A stretch of DNA of 64,000 nucleotides from Geodermatophilus aquaeductus (GTDB lineage Bacteria; Actinomycetota; Actinomycetes; Mycobacteriales; Geodermatophilaceae): assembly GCF_900182545.1 (NCBI RefSeq), contig NZ_FXTJ01000008.1, positions 124,001 through 188,000 of the forward strand, written 5' to 3'. The translations under genes were made by a program, and so were the position numbers. Below, one piece after another: positions 32,312 to 40,074 of the stretch. The notes under the pieces are model-generated. The model was not told the DNA's origin. It saw only the letters and a program-made list of their open reading frames with translations, and did not search any database. How positions within the stretch are numbered: the first letter of the stretch is position 1; every line of letters starts with the position of its first letter.

Positions 32312-33253
32312 TCACGCGGGCTGGGTGGTGAGCTGGCGGTCGACGGCGTCGGCGACGTAGGCGATGCCGGCCTCGCTGCCGGGCAGCACGTTGACCATCG
32401 TGAAGAAGCCGTGCATCTGGCCGTCGAAGACGCGCGACTGCACGGGCACCCCGGCGCCGGCGAGCGCGTCGGCGTACTCCTGGCCCTCCTGGCGCAGCAC
32501 GTCGTGCTCGGCGAGCAGGATGACGGCCGGTGGCAGGCCGGAGTGGTCCTCGAGCTTGGACGGTGAGGCTTCCGGGTGCTGGCGCATGTCGTGCTCGGGG
32601 GCGTAGAGGTCCCAGAACCAGACCATCGACTCGCGGGTGAGCAGAGTCTGGTTCTCGGGGTCGCGGTAGGTCTCGTTGTCCAGGTTGCAGTCGGTCACCG
32701 GGTACACGAGGACCTGCATCGCGATGGCCGGCCCACCGGCGTCGCGCGCCTTGTGCGCGACGATCGCGGCGAGGTTCCCGCCCGCGCTGTCGCCGGCGAC
32801 GACCAGCGGCACGCGGGCCCCGGCGATCTCCTCCAGGTGCCCGTCGATCCACCGCAGCGCCGCCCAGGAATCGTTCACGGCCGCCGGGTAGGGGTTCTCC
32901 GGCGCCATCCGGTAGTCGACGAGCACGACCGCGCACCCGGTGCGCTGGGCGAGGGTCCTGCCGAGCGTCTCGAACTCGGGCAGCGCGCCGATCACCCAGC
33001 CGCCGCCGTGGTAGTAGACGACCACGCCGCGGGGGCTCTCGTTCGGCACGAGGACGTGCAGCGGGATCGCGTACCCGTCGTCCGCCGCCGCGCTCGTCAT
33101 CTCCGCCCGGTGCATCTCGGGCCCGGGCCCGTACATCTCACCGAGGGTCGCGGTCAGGCCGCGGGCCTCCTCCGGGGTCATCTCGTGCAGCGGCTTGGCG
33201 CCGCTCTCGGCCATCTGCGTGAGCAGCGCCGTCGTCGCCTCGTCCAGGGCCAT
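32312..33253 (-). CDS. Alpha/beta hydrolase, HSL (hormone-sensitive lipase) family esterase
   Basis: A 313-residue carboxylesterase. It has the oxyanion motif YYHGGGWVIG near residue 80, the nucleophile in VAGDSAGGNLA near residue 156, the acid in LLAEHDVLRQEG and the base in GQMHGFFTM near residue 282; the triad Ser-Asp-His is complete. No signal peptide, so cytoplasmic. ATG 33253 follows the usual MALDEAT start. The following BVMO on the same strand suggests that this enzyme hydrolyses the BVMO product, as esterases paired with BVMOs do in cyclohexanone and other ketone pathways. The upstream region is divergent with the alcohol dehydrogenase gene. Confidence 0.9.
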   Translation of the reverse strand: MALDEATTALLTQMAESGAKPLHEMTPEEARGLTATLGEMYGPGPEMHRAEMTSAAADDGYAIPLHVLVPNESPRGVVVYYHGGGWVIGALPEFETLGRTLAQRTGCAVVLVDYRMAPENPYPAAVNDSWAALRWIDGHLEEIAGARVPLVVAGDSAGGNLAAIVAHKARDAGGPAIAMQVLVYPVTDCNLDNETYRDPENQTLLTRESMVWFWDLYAPEHDMRQHPEASPSKLEDHSGLPPAVILLAEHDVLRQEGQEYADALAGAGVPVQSRVFDGQMHGFFTMVNVLPGSEAGIAYVADAVDRQLTTQPA

Positions 33254-33536
33254 GTCGCCTCCAGGGGTGTCCGCTCGCTTGGGGGACACCGGATGGCTGC
33301 CACACCATCGGGTGACCCAGGCCACACAAAGTAGGTAGACCATGCGCAGGGACACAACCCCCGCGCGGCGGGTCGGGCTGAACCTGCGAAAGATGCGCAG
33401 GAACTCTTCCGCCACGCCGCGAGGTGTGGCTACGGTCACGTGTGCCGGGCCCGCCCGCCGCCTCTCCGGCCGCCGGCCCGCTGTCCGTCCCCCCGGGTGC
33501 GAGGACGCCCCGGGGCCGTTCACTCGAGGGAGCGCC
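33254..33536. promoter_or_regulatory. Divergent promoter region, esterase/alcohol dehydrogenase
   Basis: Two copies of ATGCGCAGG lie at 33342-33350 and 33393-33401, 51 bp apart. The second is part of AACCTGCGAAAGATGCGCAG (33381-33400), which matches 16 of 20 bases at 52399-52418 and has inverted arms CCTGCG/CGCAGG. TTCCGC (33407-33412) and TACGGT (33431-33436) with an 18-base gap form a plausible plus-strand promoter. No gene is seen in this stretch. Confidence 0.5.
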
Positions 33537-34658
33537 GTGAAGACCGTTGGAGCACTGCTGTGGGAGCCCGGGATCAACTCGGGGTGGAGCGTCGAGGAGA
33601 TCGAGCTCGACTCGCCCAAGCGCCGGGAGGTGATGGTCAAGCTCACCTCCTCGGGCATCTGTCACAGCGACGACCACCTCGACACCGGCGACATCCCGCT
33701 GCCGTGGGCGCCGGTGCTCGGTGGCCACGAGGGCGCCGGCGTCGTCACCGAGGTCGGGCCCGAGGTCACCGAGCTGGCCGAGGGTGACCACGTCGTCCTG
33801 TCCTTCCTGCCCTCCTGCGGGAAGTGCCGGATGTGCGTCGCCGGCCGCGCCAACATGTGCGAGCTCGGCGCCGGCGTGCTCGCCGGGTACGCCCCCGACG
33901 GCACGCACCGCATCCACGCGCGCGGCCAGGGTGTGGGCGCGATGAGCTACCTGGGCACCTTCAGCCCGTACGTCACGGTGCCGGTCGACTCCGCGGTGAA
34001 GATCGACCCGTCGATCCCGCTGATGCCCGCGTCGCTGATCGGCTGCGGCGTCCCCACCGGTTGGGGCTCGTCGGTCTACGCCGCGGAGATCCAGCTCGGC
34101 GACACCGTCGTCGTCTTCGGCACCGGCGGCGTCGGCATGAACGCCGTCCAGGGCGCCGTGCACCGCGGCGCGCGCAACATCGTCACCGTCGACCCGGTGC
34201 CCTTCAAGCAGGAGAAGGCCAAGGTCTTCGGCGCGACCCACACCGTGGGCTCCTTCGAGGAGGCCCGGGAGCTGATCGAGCACATGACCAACGGCCAGGG
34301 CGCCGACCGGGTGATCATCACCGTCGACGTCGCCCGCGGGGACATCGTCGAGCAGGCCAACCAGCTCACCCGCCGCGGCGGGGTGATCGTGCTGACGGCG
34401 GCCGCGCCGGTGCTGCAGCGCGACGTGCAGTTCGACCTGTTCAGCTTCGCGATGTCGGGCAAGCGGCTGCAGGGCTCGCTGTACGGGACGACGAACTCCA
34501 AGAACGACATCCCGCTGATCGCCGAGATGTACAAGAGCGGCCAGTTCAAGCTCGACGAGCTGATCACCAAGACGTACAAGCTCGAACAGATCAACGAGGC
34601 CTTCGCCGACATGCGCGAGGGCAAGAACATCCGCGGCGTCATCGTCTACGACGACTGA
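33537..34658 (+). CDS. NDMA/mycofactocin-type Zn alcohol dehydrogenase
   Basis: A 373-residue medium-chain zinc alcohol dehydrogenase of the group first found as NDMA-dependent alcohol dehydrogenases, now tied to mycofactocin, with NAD held in the enzyme. Catalytic zinc ligands are in SSGICHSDDH (Cys and then His in GGHEGAG), and the structural zinc Cys cluster is CGKCRMC...NMC near residues 90-105. The NAD site is VVVFGTGGVGMNA near residue 194. GTG 33537 follows GAGGGAGCGCC; upstream sequence in the frame is leader. It would oxidise a primary alcohol, such as a hydroxyacid freed by the esterase, to an aldehyde. Confidence 0.88.
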   Translation: MKTVGALLWEPGINSGWSVEEIELDSPKRREVMVKLTSSGICHSDDHLDTGDIPLPWAPVLGGHEGAGVVTEVGPEVTELAEGDHVVLSFLPSCGKCRMCVAGRANMCELGAGVLAGYAPDGTHRIHARGQGVGAMSYLGTFSPYVTVPVDSAVKIDPSIPLMPASLIGCGVPTGWGSSVYAAEIQLGDTVVVFGTGGVGMNAVQGAVHRGARNIVTVDPVPFKQEKAKVFGATHTVGSFEEARELIEHMTNGQGADRVIITVDVARGDIVEQANQLTRRGGVIVLTAAAPVLQRDVQFDLFSFAMSGKRLQGSLYGTTNSKNDIPLIAEMYKSGQFKLDELITKTYKLEQINEAFADMREGKNIRGVIVYDD

Positions 34659-34666
34659 GGCGCGCG

Positions 34667-35107
34667 ATGACCCTCACCCGGCCCGGCACCCAGGTGGCCG
34701 ACCTGCTCGACATCCAGCGGGCCACCCACGTCTATGCCCGCGGTCTCGACCGCTTCGACCCGCAGGAGGCGGCGTCGGCGTTCACCGACGACGCCGTCTG
34801 GGACGCCACCGCCGTCGGCCTCGAGCGGTTCGAGGGGCGCGCGGCGATCCTCGGCTTCTTCGAGCGGGACGCCGCGGCGATCGCCGACCAGTTCCACGTC
34901 ATCACCAACCACGTGGTGGACCTCGACGGCGACACGGCCAGCGGTACGAACTACGTGTTCTCCGAGGGCCACACGAACAGCGGCGCCGCGTTCAAGGCGA
35001 TCGCGCTCAACGAGGACACCTACCGGCGCACGCCCGAGGGCTGGCGCATCGCCACCCGCCGCATCTCGGCCCTCACCCCGCCCGAGCTCGAGGGCTTCGA
35101 TGCCTGA
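34667..35107 (+). CDS. SnoaL-like (NTF2-fold) protein
   Basis: A 146-residue NTF2-fold protein of the SnoaL_4 type. It begins VADLLDIQRATHVYARGLDR, has FTDDAVWDATAVGLERFEG and HVITNHVVDLDGDTASGTN near residue 75, and ends in the WRIATRRISALTP pattern. It lies 8 bases after the alcohol dehydrogenase gene and before the aldehyde dehydrogenase gene, so it belongs to that operon. Such proteins sit beside steroid and terpenoid catabolic genes, where most have no proven activity; hydration, isomerisation or substrate binding are possible. The aldehyde dehydrogenase gene follows after a long palindrome. Confidence 0.78.
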   Translation: MTLTRPGTQVADLLDIQRATHVYARGLDRFDPQEAASAFTDDAVWDATAVGLERFEGRAAILGFFERDAAAIADQFHVITNHVVDLDGDTASGTNYVFSEGHTNSGAAFKAIALNEDTYRRTPEGWRIATRRISALTPPELEGFDA

Positions 35108-35121
35108 CCGCGTCTGTTCCC

Positions 35122-35145
35122 CGGCAGAAATGGCCATTTCTGCCG
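35122..35145. repeat. 24-bp perfect palindrome, copy 2
   Basis: The core CAGAAATGGCCATTTCTG (35125-35142) is identical to the one at 2467-2484. Here it is extended on each side by CGG and CCG, giving a 24-bp perfect palindrome. It lies between the SnoaL-like gene and the aldehyde dehydrogenase gene. Confidence 0.85.
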
Positions 35146-35167
35146 TCTCCGTCCAGGGAGGACGACC

Positions 35168-36634
35168 GTGACCGCAGTGGAGGAGCGCGCCGGCACCGGC
35201 GTGCGCTCGTTCGACAAGCTCTTCATCGGCGGCCACTGGGTGCCGCCGGCGACCGACGCGGTGATCGAGGTGGTCAGCCCGATCACCGAGCAGGTCGTGG
35301 CCACCGTCCCGCACGCGAGCCCGGCGGACATGGACGCCGCCGTCGCCGCGGCCCGGCAGGCCTTCGACGAGGGTCCGTGGCCGCGGATGTCGCCGGCCGA
35401 GCGAGCCGCCGCGCTGCGCCGGGTGGGGGAGGAGGTCGGCAAGCGGATCCCGGAGATGGAGAACTCCTTCACGATCGAGATCGGCGCCCCGGCCATGATC
35501 AGCAAGGCCTTCCACGCCAACGCCGCGGCGATGTGGGACGACGCCGCGACCCTGGCCGCCGACCTGCGGCTGGAGGAGCGGCGCGCGGTCGCCGGCGGCG
35601 GCGAGGCCACGATCGTCCGGGAGCCGGTCGGCGTCGCGGCGGTGATCATCCCGTGGAACGGGCCGGTCGCCACGGCGTCGCTGAAGATCGCGCCGGCGCT
35701 CGCGGCCGGCTGCACCATCGTCCTCAAGCCCGCACCCGAGGGCCCGGTGTCGGTGATGATCCTCGCCGAGGCGATCGAGGCCGCGGGCCTGCCCGACGGC
35801 GTCGTCAGCGTCCTGCCCGGCGACCGCGAGGTCGGCGAGCACCTGGTGAGGCACCCCGACGTCGACAAGGTGTCCTTCACCGGCTCGACGGCGGCCGGCC
35901 GCCGGATCATGGCGCTGTGCGCCGAGCGGATCGCCCGGGTGACGCTCGAGCTCGGCGGCAAGTCGGCGGCGATCGTGCTGCCCGACGCCGACCTCGCAGC
36001 CGTGGCGCAGACGGTCACGTTCGCCGGCATCGGGAGCTCGGGGCAGGTCTGCGCCGCGCTCACCCGCCTCGTCGTCCCGCGGGACAAGCAGGACGAGGTG
36101 GTGGCGCAGGTCAAGACGATCATGGAGTCGGTGAAGGTCGGCGACCCCCGCGAGGAGGGCACCGTGCTCGGCCCGCTGGCCGCTGGGCGGCAGCGGGACC
36201 GGGTCGAGGGCTACATCGCCGCCGGGGTCGAGGAGGGTGCCCGCCTGGTGACCGGCGGTGGCCGGCCCGAGGGGCTCGACCGCGGCTACTACGTCCAGCC
36301 GACGCTGTTCGCCGACGTCGACAACGCCATGCGGATCGCGCAGGAGGAGATCTTCGGCCCGGTCATCGTGGTGATCCCCTACGACACCGTCGACGACGCC
36401 GTCCGCATCGCCAACGACTCGCAGTACGGCCTCTCCGGGGCGGTGTTCACCGCGGACAAGGAGGCCGGGGAGGCGATCGCCCGGCGGGTGCGCACCGGCC
36501 AGATCTACGTCAACGACTGGGGCATGTGCGTCACCCAGCCCTTCGGCGGCTACAAGCAGTCCGGTCTCGGCCGCGAGGGCGGTCCGGAGGGCATCGCCGG
36601 TTTCCTCGAGACGAAGATGATCCAGGGCATCTAG
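35168..36634 (+). CDS. Aldehyde dehydrogenase
   Basis: NAD(P)-dependent oxidation of an aldehyde to an acid. The 488-residue protein is normal length. The catalytic Glu is in TLELGGKSAAIVL near residue 262, the nucleophile Cys in GSSGQVCAALTRLVV near residue 297, and the cofactor loop in FTGSTAAGRR near 239; also EEIFGPVIVVIPY and the ending GGYKQSGLGREGG. CGTCCAGGGAGGACGACC precedes GTG 35168. It follows the alcohol dehydrogenase in an apparent operon and is the natural next step, giving a (di)carboxylate. Two strong hairpins follow. Confidence 0.92.
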   Translation: MTAVEERAGTGVRSFDKLFIGGHWVPPATDAVIEVVSPITEQVVATVPHASPADMDAAVAAARQAFDEGPWPRMSPAERAAALRRVGEEVGKRIPEMENSFTIEIGAPAMISKAFHANAAAMWDDAATLAADLRLEERRAVAGGGEATIVREPVGVAAVIIPWNGPVATASLKIAPALAAGCTIVLKPAPEGPVSVMILAEAIEAAGLPDGVVSVLPGDREVGEHLVRHPDVDKVSFTGSTAAGRRIMALCAERIARVTLELGGKSAAIVLPDADLAAVAQTVTFAGIGSSGQVCAALTRLVVPRDKQDEVVAQVKTIMESVKVGDPREEGTVLGPLAAGRQRDRVEGYIAAGVEEGARLVTGGGRPEGLDRGYYVQPTLFADVDNAMRIAQEEIFGPVIVVIPYDTVDDAVRIANDSQYGLSGAVFTADKEAGEAIARRVRTGQIYVNDWGMCVTQPFGGYKQSGLGREGGPEGIAGFLETKMIQGI

Positions 36635-36644
36635 GAGGACCCCG

Positions 36645-36672
36645 TCCCGCCGCTCGCGAGCTCGTGGCGGGA
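36645..36672 (+). terminator. First hairpin after the aldehyde dehydrogenase gene
   Basis: TCCCGCC and GGCGGGA arms with GCTCGCGAGC within the loop region. Likely helps end transcription with the stronger hairpin that follows. Confidence 0.4.
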
Positions 36673-36700
36673 CCCTGCGGGAGGGTCGACCACCCACCCA

Positions 36701-36737
36701 CGACGGCTCCACCCGCTCCGCGCGGGTGGAGCCGTCG
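36701..36737 (+). terminator. Strong terminator hairpin
   Basis: Perfect 16-bp arms (CGACGGCTCCACCCGC and complement) with a 5-nt loop TCCGC. Confidence 0.75.
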
Positions 36738-36787
36738 CCGTGTCCGGGGAGGTTCCGGCCTGAGCGGGGCCGGTTGGCGCCGGGCTC

Positions 36788-36816
36788 TTTACACGGCTGC
36801 GGCCGCCCCCTATGGT
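36788..36816 (+). promoter_or_regulatory. Promoter TTTACA-N17-TATGGT of the ABC transporter operon
   Basis: Good -35 and -10 hexamers with ideal 17-base spacing. The start would be near 36823, right before the operator-like palindrome at 36835. Confidence 0.65.
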
Positions 36817-36831
36817 CCCGATCACACGATG

Positions 36832-36852
36832 CCAATGATGCGCATCATATGG
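36832..36852. promoter_or_regulatory. Operator-like palindrome ATGATGCGCATCAT
   Basis: The perfect 14-bp palindrome at 36835-36848 is flanked by CCA and TGG, and shares ATGATGCGCA with the (reverse-complement) element at 52402. It sits in the leader just after the expected start, as for a repressor site. Confidence 0.6.
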
Positions 36853-36868
36853 ACTGATCGGAGCCACC

Positions 36869-38059
36869 GTGGACCTCGACCTCAGGCGTCGCCCCCGGCG
36901 CGCCGTCCTCGCCGGACTCACGGCCGTCCTGCTGCTGGGCACCGCAGCCTGCGGAGGGGGCGACAGCGGCGGCGGGGGCTCGTCGGAGGGTCTGCCGGAG
37001 ACGATCACGGTGACCTCGATCAACCCGACCACCGGGGTGGTGGCCTTCGCCGGGAACGCGGCCAACAAGGGCTACGAGCTGGCGGTCAAGGAGATCAACG
37101 AGTCCGACACGCTCGAGGGCTCGCAGCTGGAGCTGGAGCTGGTCGACACCCGCAGCGAGCCCCAGACCGCGGCCCAGGAGGCCACCACGGCGATCGCGGA
37201 CACCGACGTCGCCGCCGTCTTCGGCTCGGTCTCGAGCAACGAGGCGATCGCGATGTCGCCGCTGCTGCAGCAGCGCGGCCTGCCGGTCATCTACACCCAG
37301 GCCGGCAGCGACGGCGTCGTCGTCGGTGACTACACCTGGCGCGCGACGCCGCTGATGAGCTCCTACTACCCGATCCTGTCGAAGTACATCGAGGACCAGG
37401 GCTTCACGTCGCTGGGCGTCCTCTACACCAGCGCCACGCCCACGCTGCAGGAGGTGGGCAGCGAGACGGTGCCACAGATGGCCGAGGACCTCGGCATCGA
37501 CATCACCGCGAGCATCGACATCCCGGCGACGACGCAGGACTACTCCGCGCCGATCTCGCAGGTGCTCGACAGCCAGCCCGACGCCGTCGTCGCGCTGCTG
37601 GTGGGCGCGGCCAACGTGACCGTCATGCAGCAGCTGCGCCAGGCCGGCTACACCGGCCCGGTCCTCGGCAACTCGGGCGCCAGTGCGGGCAACCTGCTGC
37701 CGGCCGGTGCCGACGGCGCGGACATGATCTGGCCGGTCGACTTCAACTTCCAGCAGACCGCCCAGTCCAGCCAGGACTTCGTCGAGGCCTATCGCGCCGA
37801 GTACGGCGAGGACCCGCTGAACTACGCCGCCGAGGCCTACGACGCCGCCTGGTTCCTGGCCCGCTCGATCGCCGCGGCCGGCTCCGCCGACCGCGAGGCC
37901 ATCAAGGACGCCATGGTCAGCGAGGCCGAGAGCACCTTCGACGGTGCGCTCGGCGAGGGCCTGAGCTGGGAGGACGGCACGATCGTCGTCCCCGGCGTCG
38001 TCGTCCGCTGGACCGGCGACGGCGAGGAGCTCCTCTACGAGGGCTCGGGCGGGGCCTGA
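36869..38059 (+). CDS. ABC transporter substrate-binding lipoprotein (Liv type)
   Basis: Periplasmic-binding-fold lipoprotein that captures the substrate outside the membrane. The 396-residue protein has a lipoprotein signal: RRRPRR, a hydrophobic stretch AVLAGLTAVLLLGTAAC, and Cys at about residue 28 as lipid anchor, followed by a Gly/Ser linker. The mature part shows TGVVAFAGNAANKGYELAVKE and the DPLNYAAEAYDAAWFLARS C-terminal region of the branched-chain amino acid/amide-type binding proteins. It is followed by a hairpin and then the two permeases and two ATPases. The linked catabolic genes suggest a carboxylate or similar substrate, not an amino acid. Confidence 0.9.
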   Translation: MDLDLRRRPRRAVLAGLTAVLLLGTAACGGGDSGGGGSSEGLPETITVTSINPTTGVVAFAGNAANKGYELAVKEINESDTLEGSQLELELVDTRSEPQTAAQEATTAIADTDVAAVFGSVSSNEAIAMSPLLQQRGLPVIYTQAGSDGVVVGDYTWRATPLMSSYYPILSKYIEDQGFTSLGVLYTSATPTLQEVGSETVPQMAEDLGIDITASIDIPATTQDYSAPISQVLDSQPDAVVALLVGAANVTVMQQLRQAGYTGPVLGNSGASAGNLLPAGADGADMIWPVDFNFQQTAQSSQDFVEAYRAEYGEDPLNYAAEAYDAAWFLARSIAAAGSADREAIKDAMVSEAESTFDGALGEGLSWEDGTIVVPGVVVRWTGDGEELLYEGSGGA

Positions 38060-38069
38060 CCCGGACCCC

Positions 38070-38107
38070 GGACGGGGTGGGCGGGCGACCGCCGGCCCAC
38101 CCCGTCC
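38070..38107 (+). terminator. Attenuator-like hairpin between binding protein and permeases
   Basis: GGACGGGGTGGGC and GCCCACCCCGTCC arms (13 bp) with a 12-nt loop. It would lower expression of the permease and ATPase genes relative to the binding protein. Confidence 0.5.
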
Positions 38108-38185
38108 CCCTCAGCAGTCCGTCGGACCACCACCAGGGACGGGAGACCCGGTGACACACCAGCAGCCACGGCGCGGGGAGGCGTG

Positions 38186-39073
38186 ATGCAGGACCTCGTC
38201 AGCGTCGTCACGCTCGGCTCCGTCTACCTGCTCTTCGCCCTCGGCATGAGCATCACGTGGGGCACGATCGACATCCTGAACTTCGCCCACGGTTCGGTCT
38301 TCATGTTCTCGGCCTTCTCGGCGTCGCTCGTGCTCGAGCGCCTGACGCTGGGGCTCGTGCCGGTGCTGCTCATCGGGGTCGTCGTCGGCGCACTGATGTC
38401 GGTGCTGATCCAGGTGGTCGCCTTCGAGCAGATCATCAAGCGGGCCAGGGACCGGCGCACCGCCGAGATGCAGATCCTCATCGGCGGCATCGGGGTGGCG
38501 ATCATCCCGCTGGCCATCGCCCAGCACCACACGCAGAGCAACCCCTTCGGGCTCAACGCCTCCAGCTTCACCGTGGAGTCGATCAGCCTGGGCGGCCTGC
38601 GGATCACCAACATCCAGGTGCTGACCGTGCTGCTGGCCCTGGCCCTGTGGGCCGCGGCGGCGGTGTGGCTGCGCCGTTCGCGGCAGGGCCTGGCGCTGCG
38701 GGCCATCGGCGTCGACGCGCAGACCGCCGCGCTCATGGGTGTCGACCGGCGCCGGCTGGCCCTGGTCACCATGGCCGTCGCCGGCGGCATGGCCGGCCTC
38801 TCCGGGGTCCTGTTCACCTTCTCGCTCGGCGCCATCACGCCCGAGAGCGGGGACACCCTCCTGGTCAAGGCCTTCGCGTGCATCATCCTCGGCGGCGTCG
38901 GCAGCATGCTCGGCGTCGCGTTCGGCGCCTACCTGCTGGCCGCCGCGGAGGTCGTCATCCTCACCCAGACCAACGGGTCCTGGGTCGAGGCGGTGAGCTT
39001 CGGGCTGATCTTCCTCGTCCTGCTCGTGCGGCCGGCCGGGGTGTTCGGCCGCAAGGAGGTGCGGCGCACGTGA
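38186..39073 (+). CDS. livH: Branched-chain amino acid-type ABC permease
   Basis: LivH-like inner-membrane permease subunit (295 residues) with about eight hydrophobic segments. It begins LVSVVTLGSVYLLFALGMSI, has DILNFAHGSVFMFSAF, the family stretch in the first cytoplasmic part, the coupling region LALRAIGVDAQTAALMGVDRRR near residue 180, and LGGVGSMLGVAFGAYLL. ATG 38186 has GGGGAG 5 bases upstream; the neighbouring GTG 38183 would also be in frame. Its end overlaps the start of the LivM-like gene (GTGA), showing tight coupling. Confidence 0.92.
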   Translation: MQDLVSVVTLGSVYLLFALGMSITWGTIDILNFAHGSVFMFSAFSASLVLERLTLGLVPVLLIGVVVGALMSVLIQVVAFEQIIKRARDRRTAEMQILIGGIGVAIIPLAIAQHHTQSNPFGLNASSFTVESISLGGLRITNIQVLTVLLALALWAAAAVWLRRSRQGLALRAIGVDAQTAALMGVDRRRLALVTMAVAGGMAGLSGVLFTFSLGAITPESGDTLLVKAFACIILGGVGSMLGVAFGAYLLAAAEVVILTQTNGSWVEAVSFGLIFLVLLVRPAGVFGRKEVRRT

Positions 39074-40074
39074 GCGACTTCTTCAACGCCAACCTCGTCC
39101 TCGTCCAGTCGACGCTGACCGGGCTGCTGCTGGCGCTGTCGATCCAGGTGCCGCTGCGCATGGGCGTGTTCTCCTTCGCCGGCGCCGGCTCCTACGGCAT
39201 CGGCGCCTACGCCACCGGCATCCTCGTGCTGCGCTACGAGATGGATGCCCTGCCCGCGATCGCGCTGACCGCCCTGGGCACCGCGGTGATCGGGCTCCTC
39301 CTGGGCGCGCTGATCAGCAGGCTGGGCGGCCTCTACCTGGCCATGGCCACGGTCGCCTTCGACCTGATCATCAGCGTCATCGCGATCAACGGCGGCGAGC
39401 TGACCGGAGCCTCGACCGGCCTGTTCGGCATCATCACCGACTTCACGACGGGGCAGATGTTCGTCCTGACCGTGGCGGTGCTCGCCCTGGTCGCGATGTC
39501 GGAGGTGGGCCGGCTCGGCCGCCGTGTGGACACCGTCCGCGACGACCCGGAACTCGCCGCGTCGATGGGCATCAACGTCCGCCGCTACCGGCTGGCCGCC
39601 TTCGTCGTCAGCGGGGCCCTCGGCGGTCTGGCGGGGGGCATGAACGTCCTCGTGCGCAGCACCGTCGGCCCGCTCGACATCGGCTTCGGCCTGATCGTCC
39701 TGGCGCTGACGATGATCATCGTCGGCGGGTCGCGGTCCTGGAAGGGCGCGCTGATCGGGGCGGTCATCTTCACCTGGCTGCCCGACCTGCTCACCGTCAT
39801 CGGCGAGTGGCAGGAGCTGGTCTACGGCGTCATCGTCGCCGTCGCCGCGATCTTCCTGCCGCGCGGCATCTACGGCGTCCTGCAGGACGGCACCCGGTGG
39901 GTGCAGCGGGTCCGCCGCGACCGGCGGGCGGCCGCCCGGGGTGGGCCGGTGGTCGACGCCGACGGCGGCCTGCGCCCGCAGGAGGACGAGGCCGCGGTCC
40001 TGGTGGCACAGGCCGCCGAACAACCCGTCCGGGAGCTCGACCAGCTCTCCGGCCGAACGCAGGGGGCACCGTGA
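39070..40074 (+). CDS. livM: Branched-chain amino acid-type ABC permease (LivM-like)
   Basis: Second permease (334 residues). About eight membrane segments; family motifs are GVFSFAGAGSYGIGAYATGI near residue 32, GLYLAMATVAFDLIISVIAI, the coupling motif VRDDPELAASMGINVRRYR near residue 165, and GGSRSWKGALIGAVIFTWLPD. The cytoplasmic tail of about 60 residues is charged and poorly conserved. It starts with GTG overlapping the LivH-like stop and its own stop overlaps the next gene by 4 bp. Confidence 0.92.
   Translation: MSDFFNANLVLVQSTLTGLLLALSIQVPLRMGVFSFAGAGSYGIGAYATGILVLRYEMDALPAIALTALGTAVIGLLLGALISRLGGLYLAMATVAFDLIISVIAINGGELTGASTGLFGIITDFTTGQMFVLTVAVLALVAMSEVGRLGRRVDTVRDDPELAASMGINVRRYRLAAFVVSGALGGLAGGMNVLVRSTVGPLDIGFGLIVLALTMIIVGGSRSWKGALIGAVIFTWLPDLLTVIGEWQELVYGVIVAVAAIFLPRGIYGVLQDGTRWVQRVRRDRRAAARGGPVVDADGGLRPQEDEAAVLVAQAAEQPVRELDQLSGRTQGAP

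Noticed and set aside
36869-38059. Leucine/isoleucine/valine-specific import
   Set aside because: The binding-protein family covers many substrates, and all linked genes are for cyclic or branched acid catabolism.
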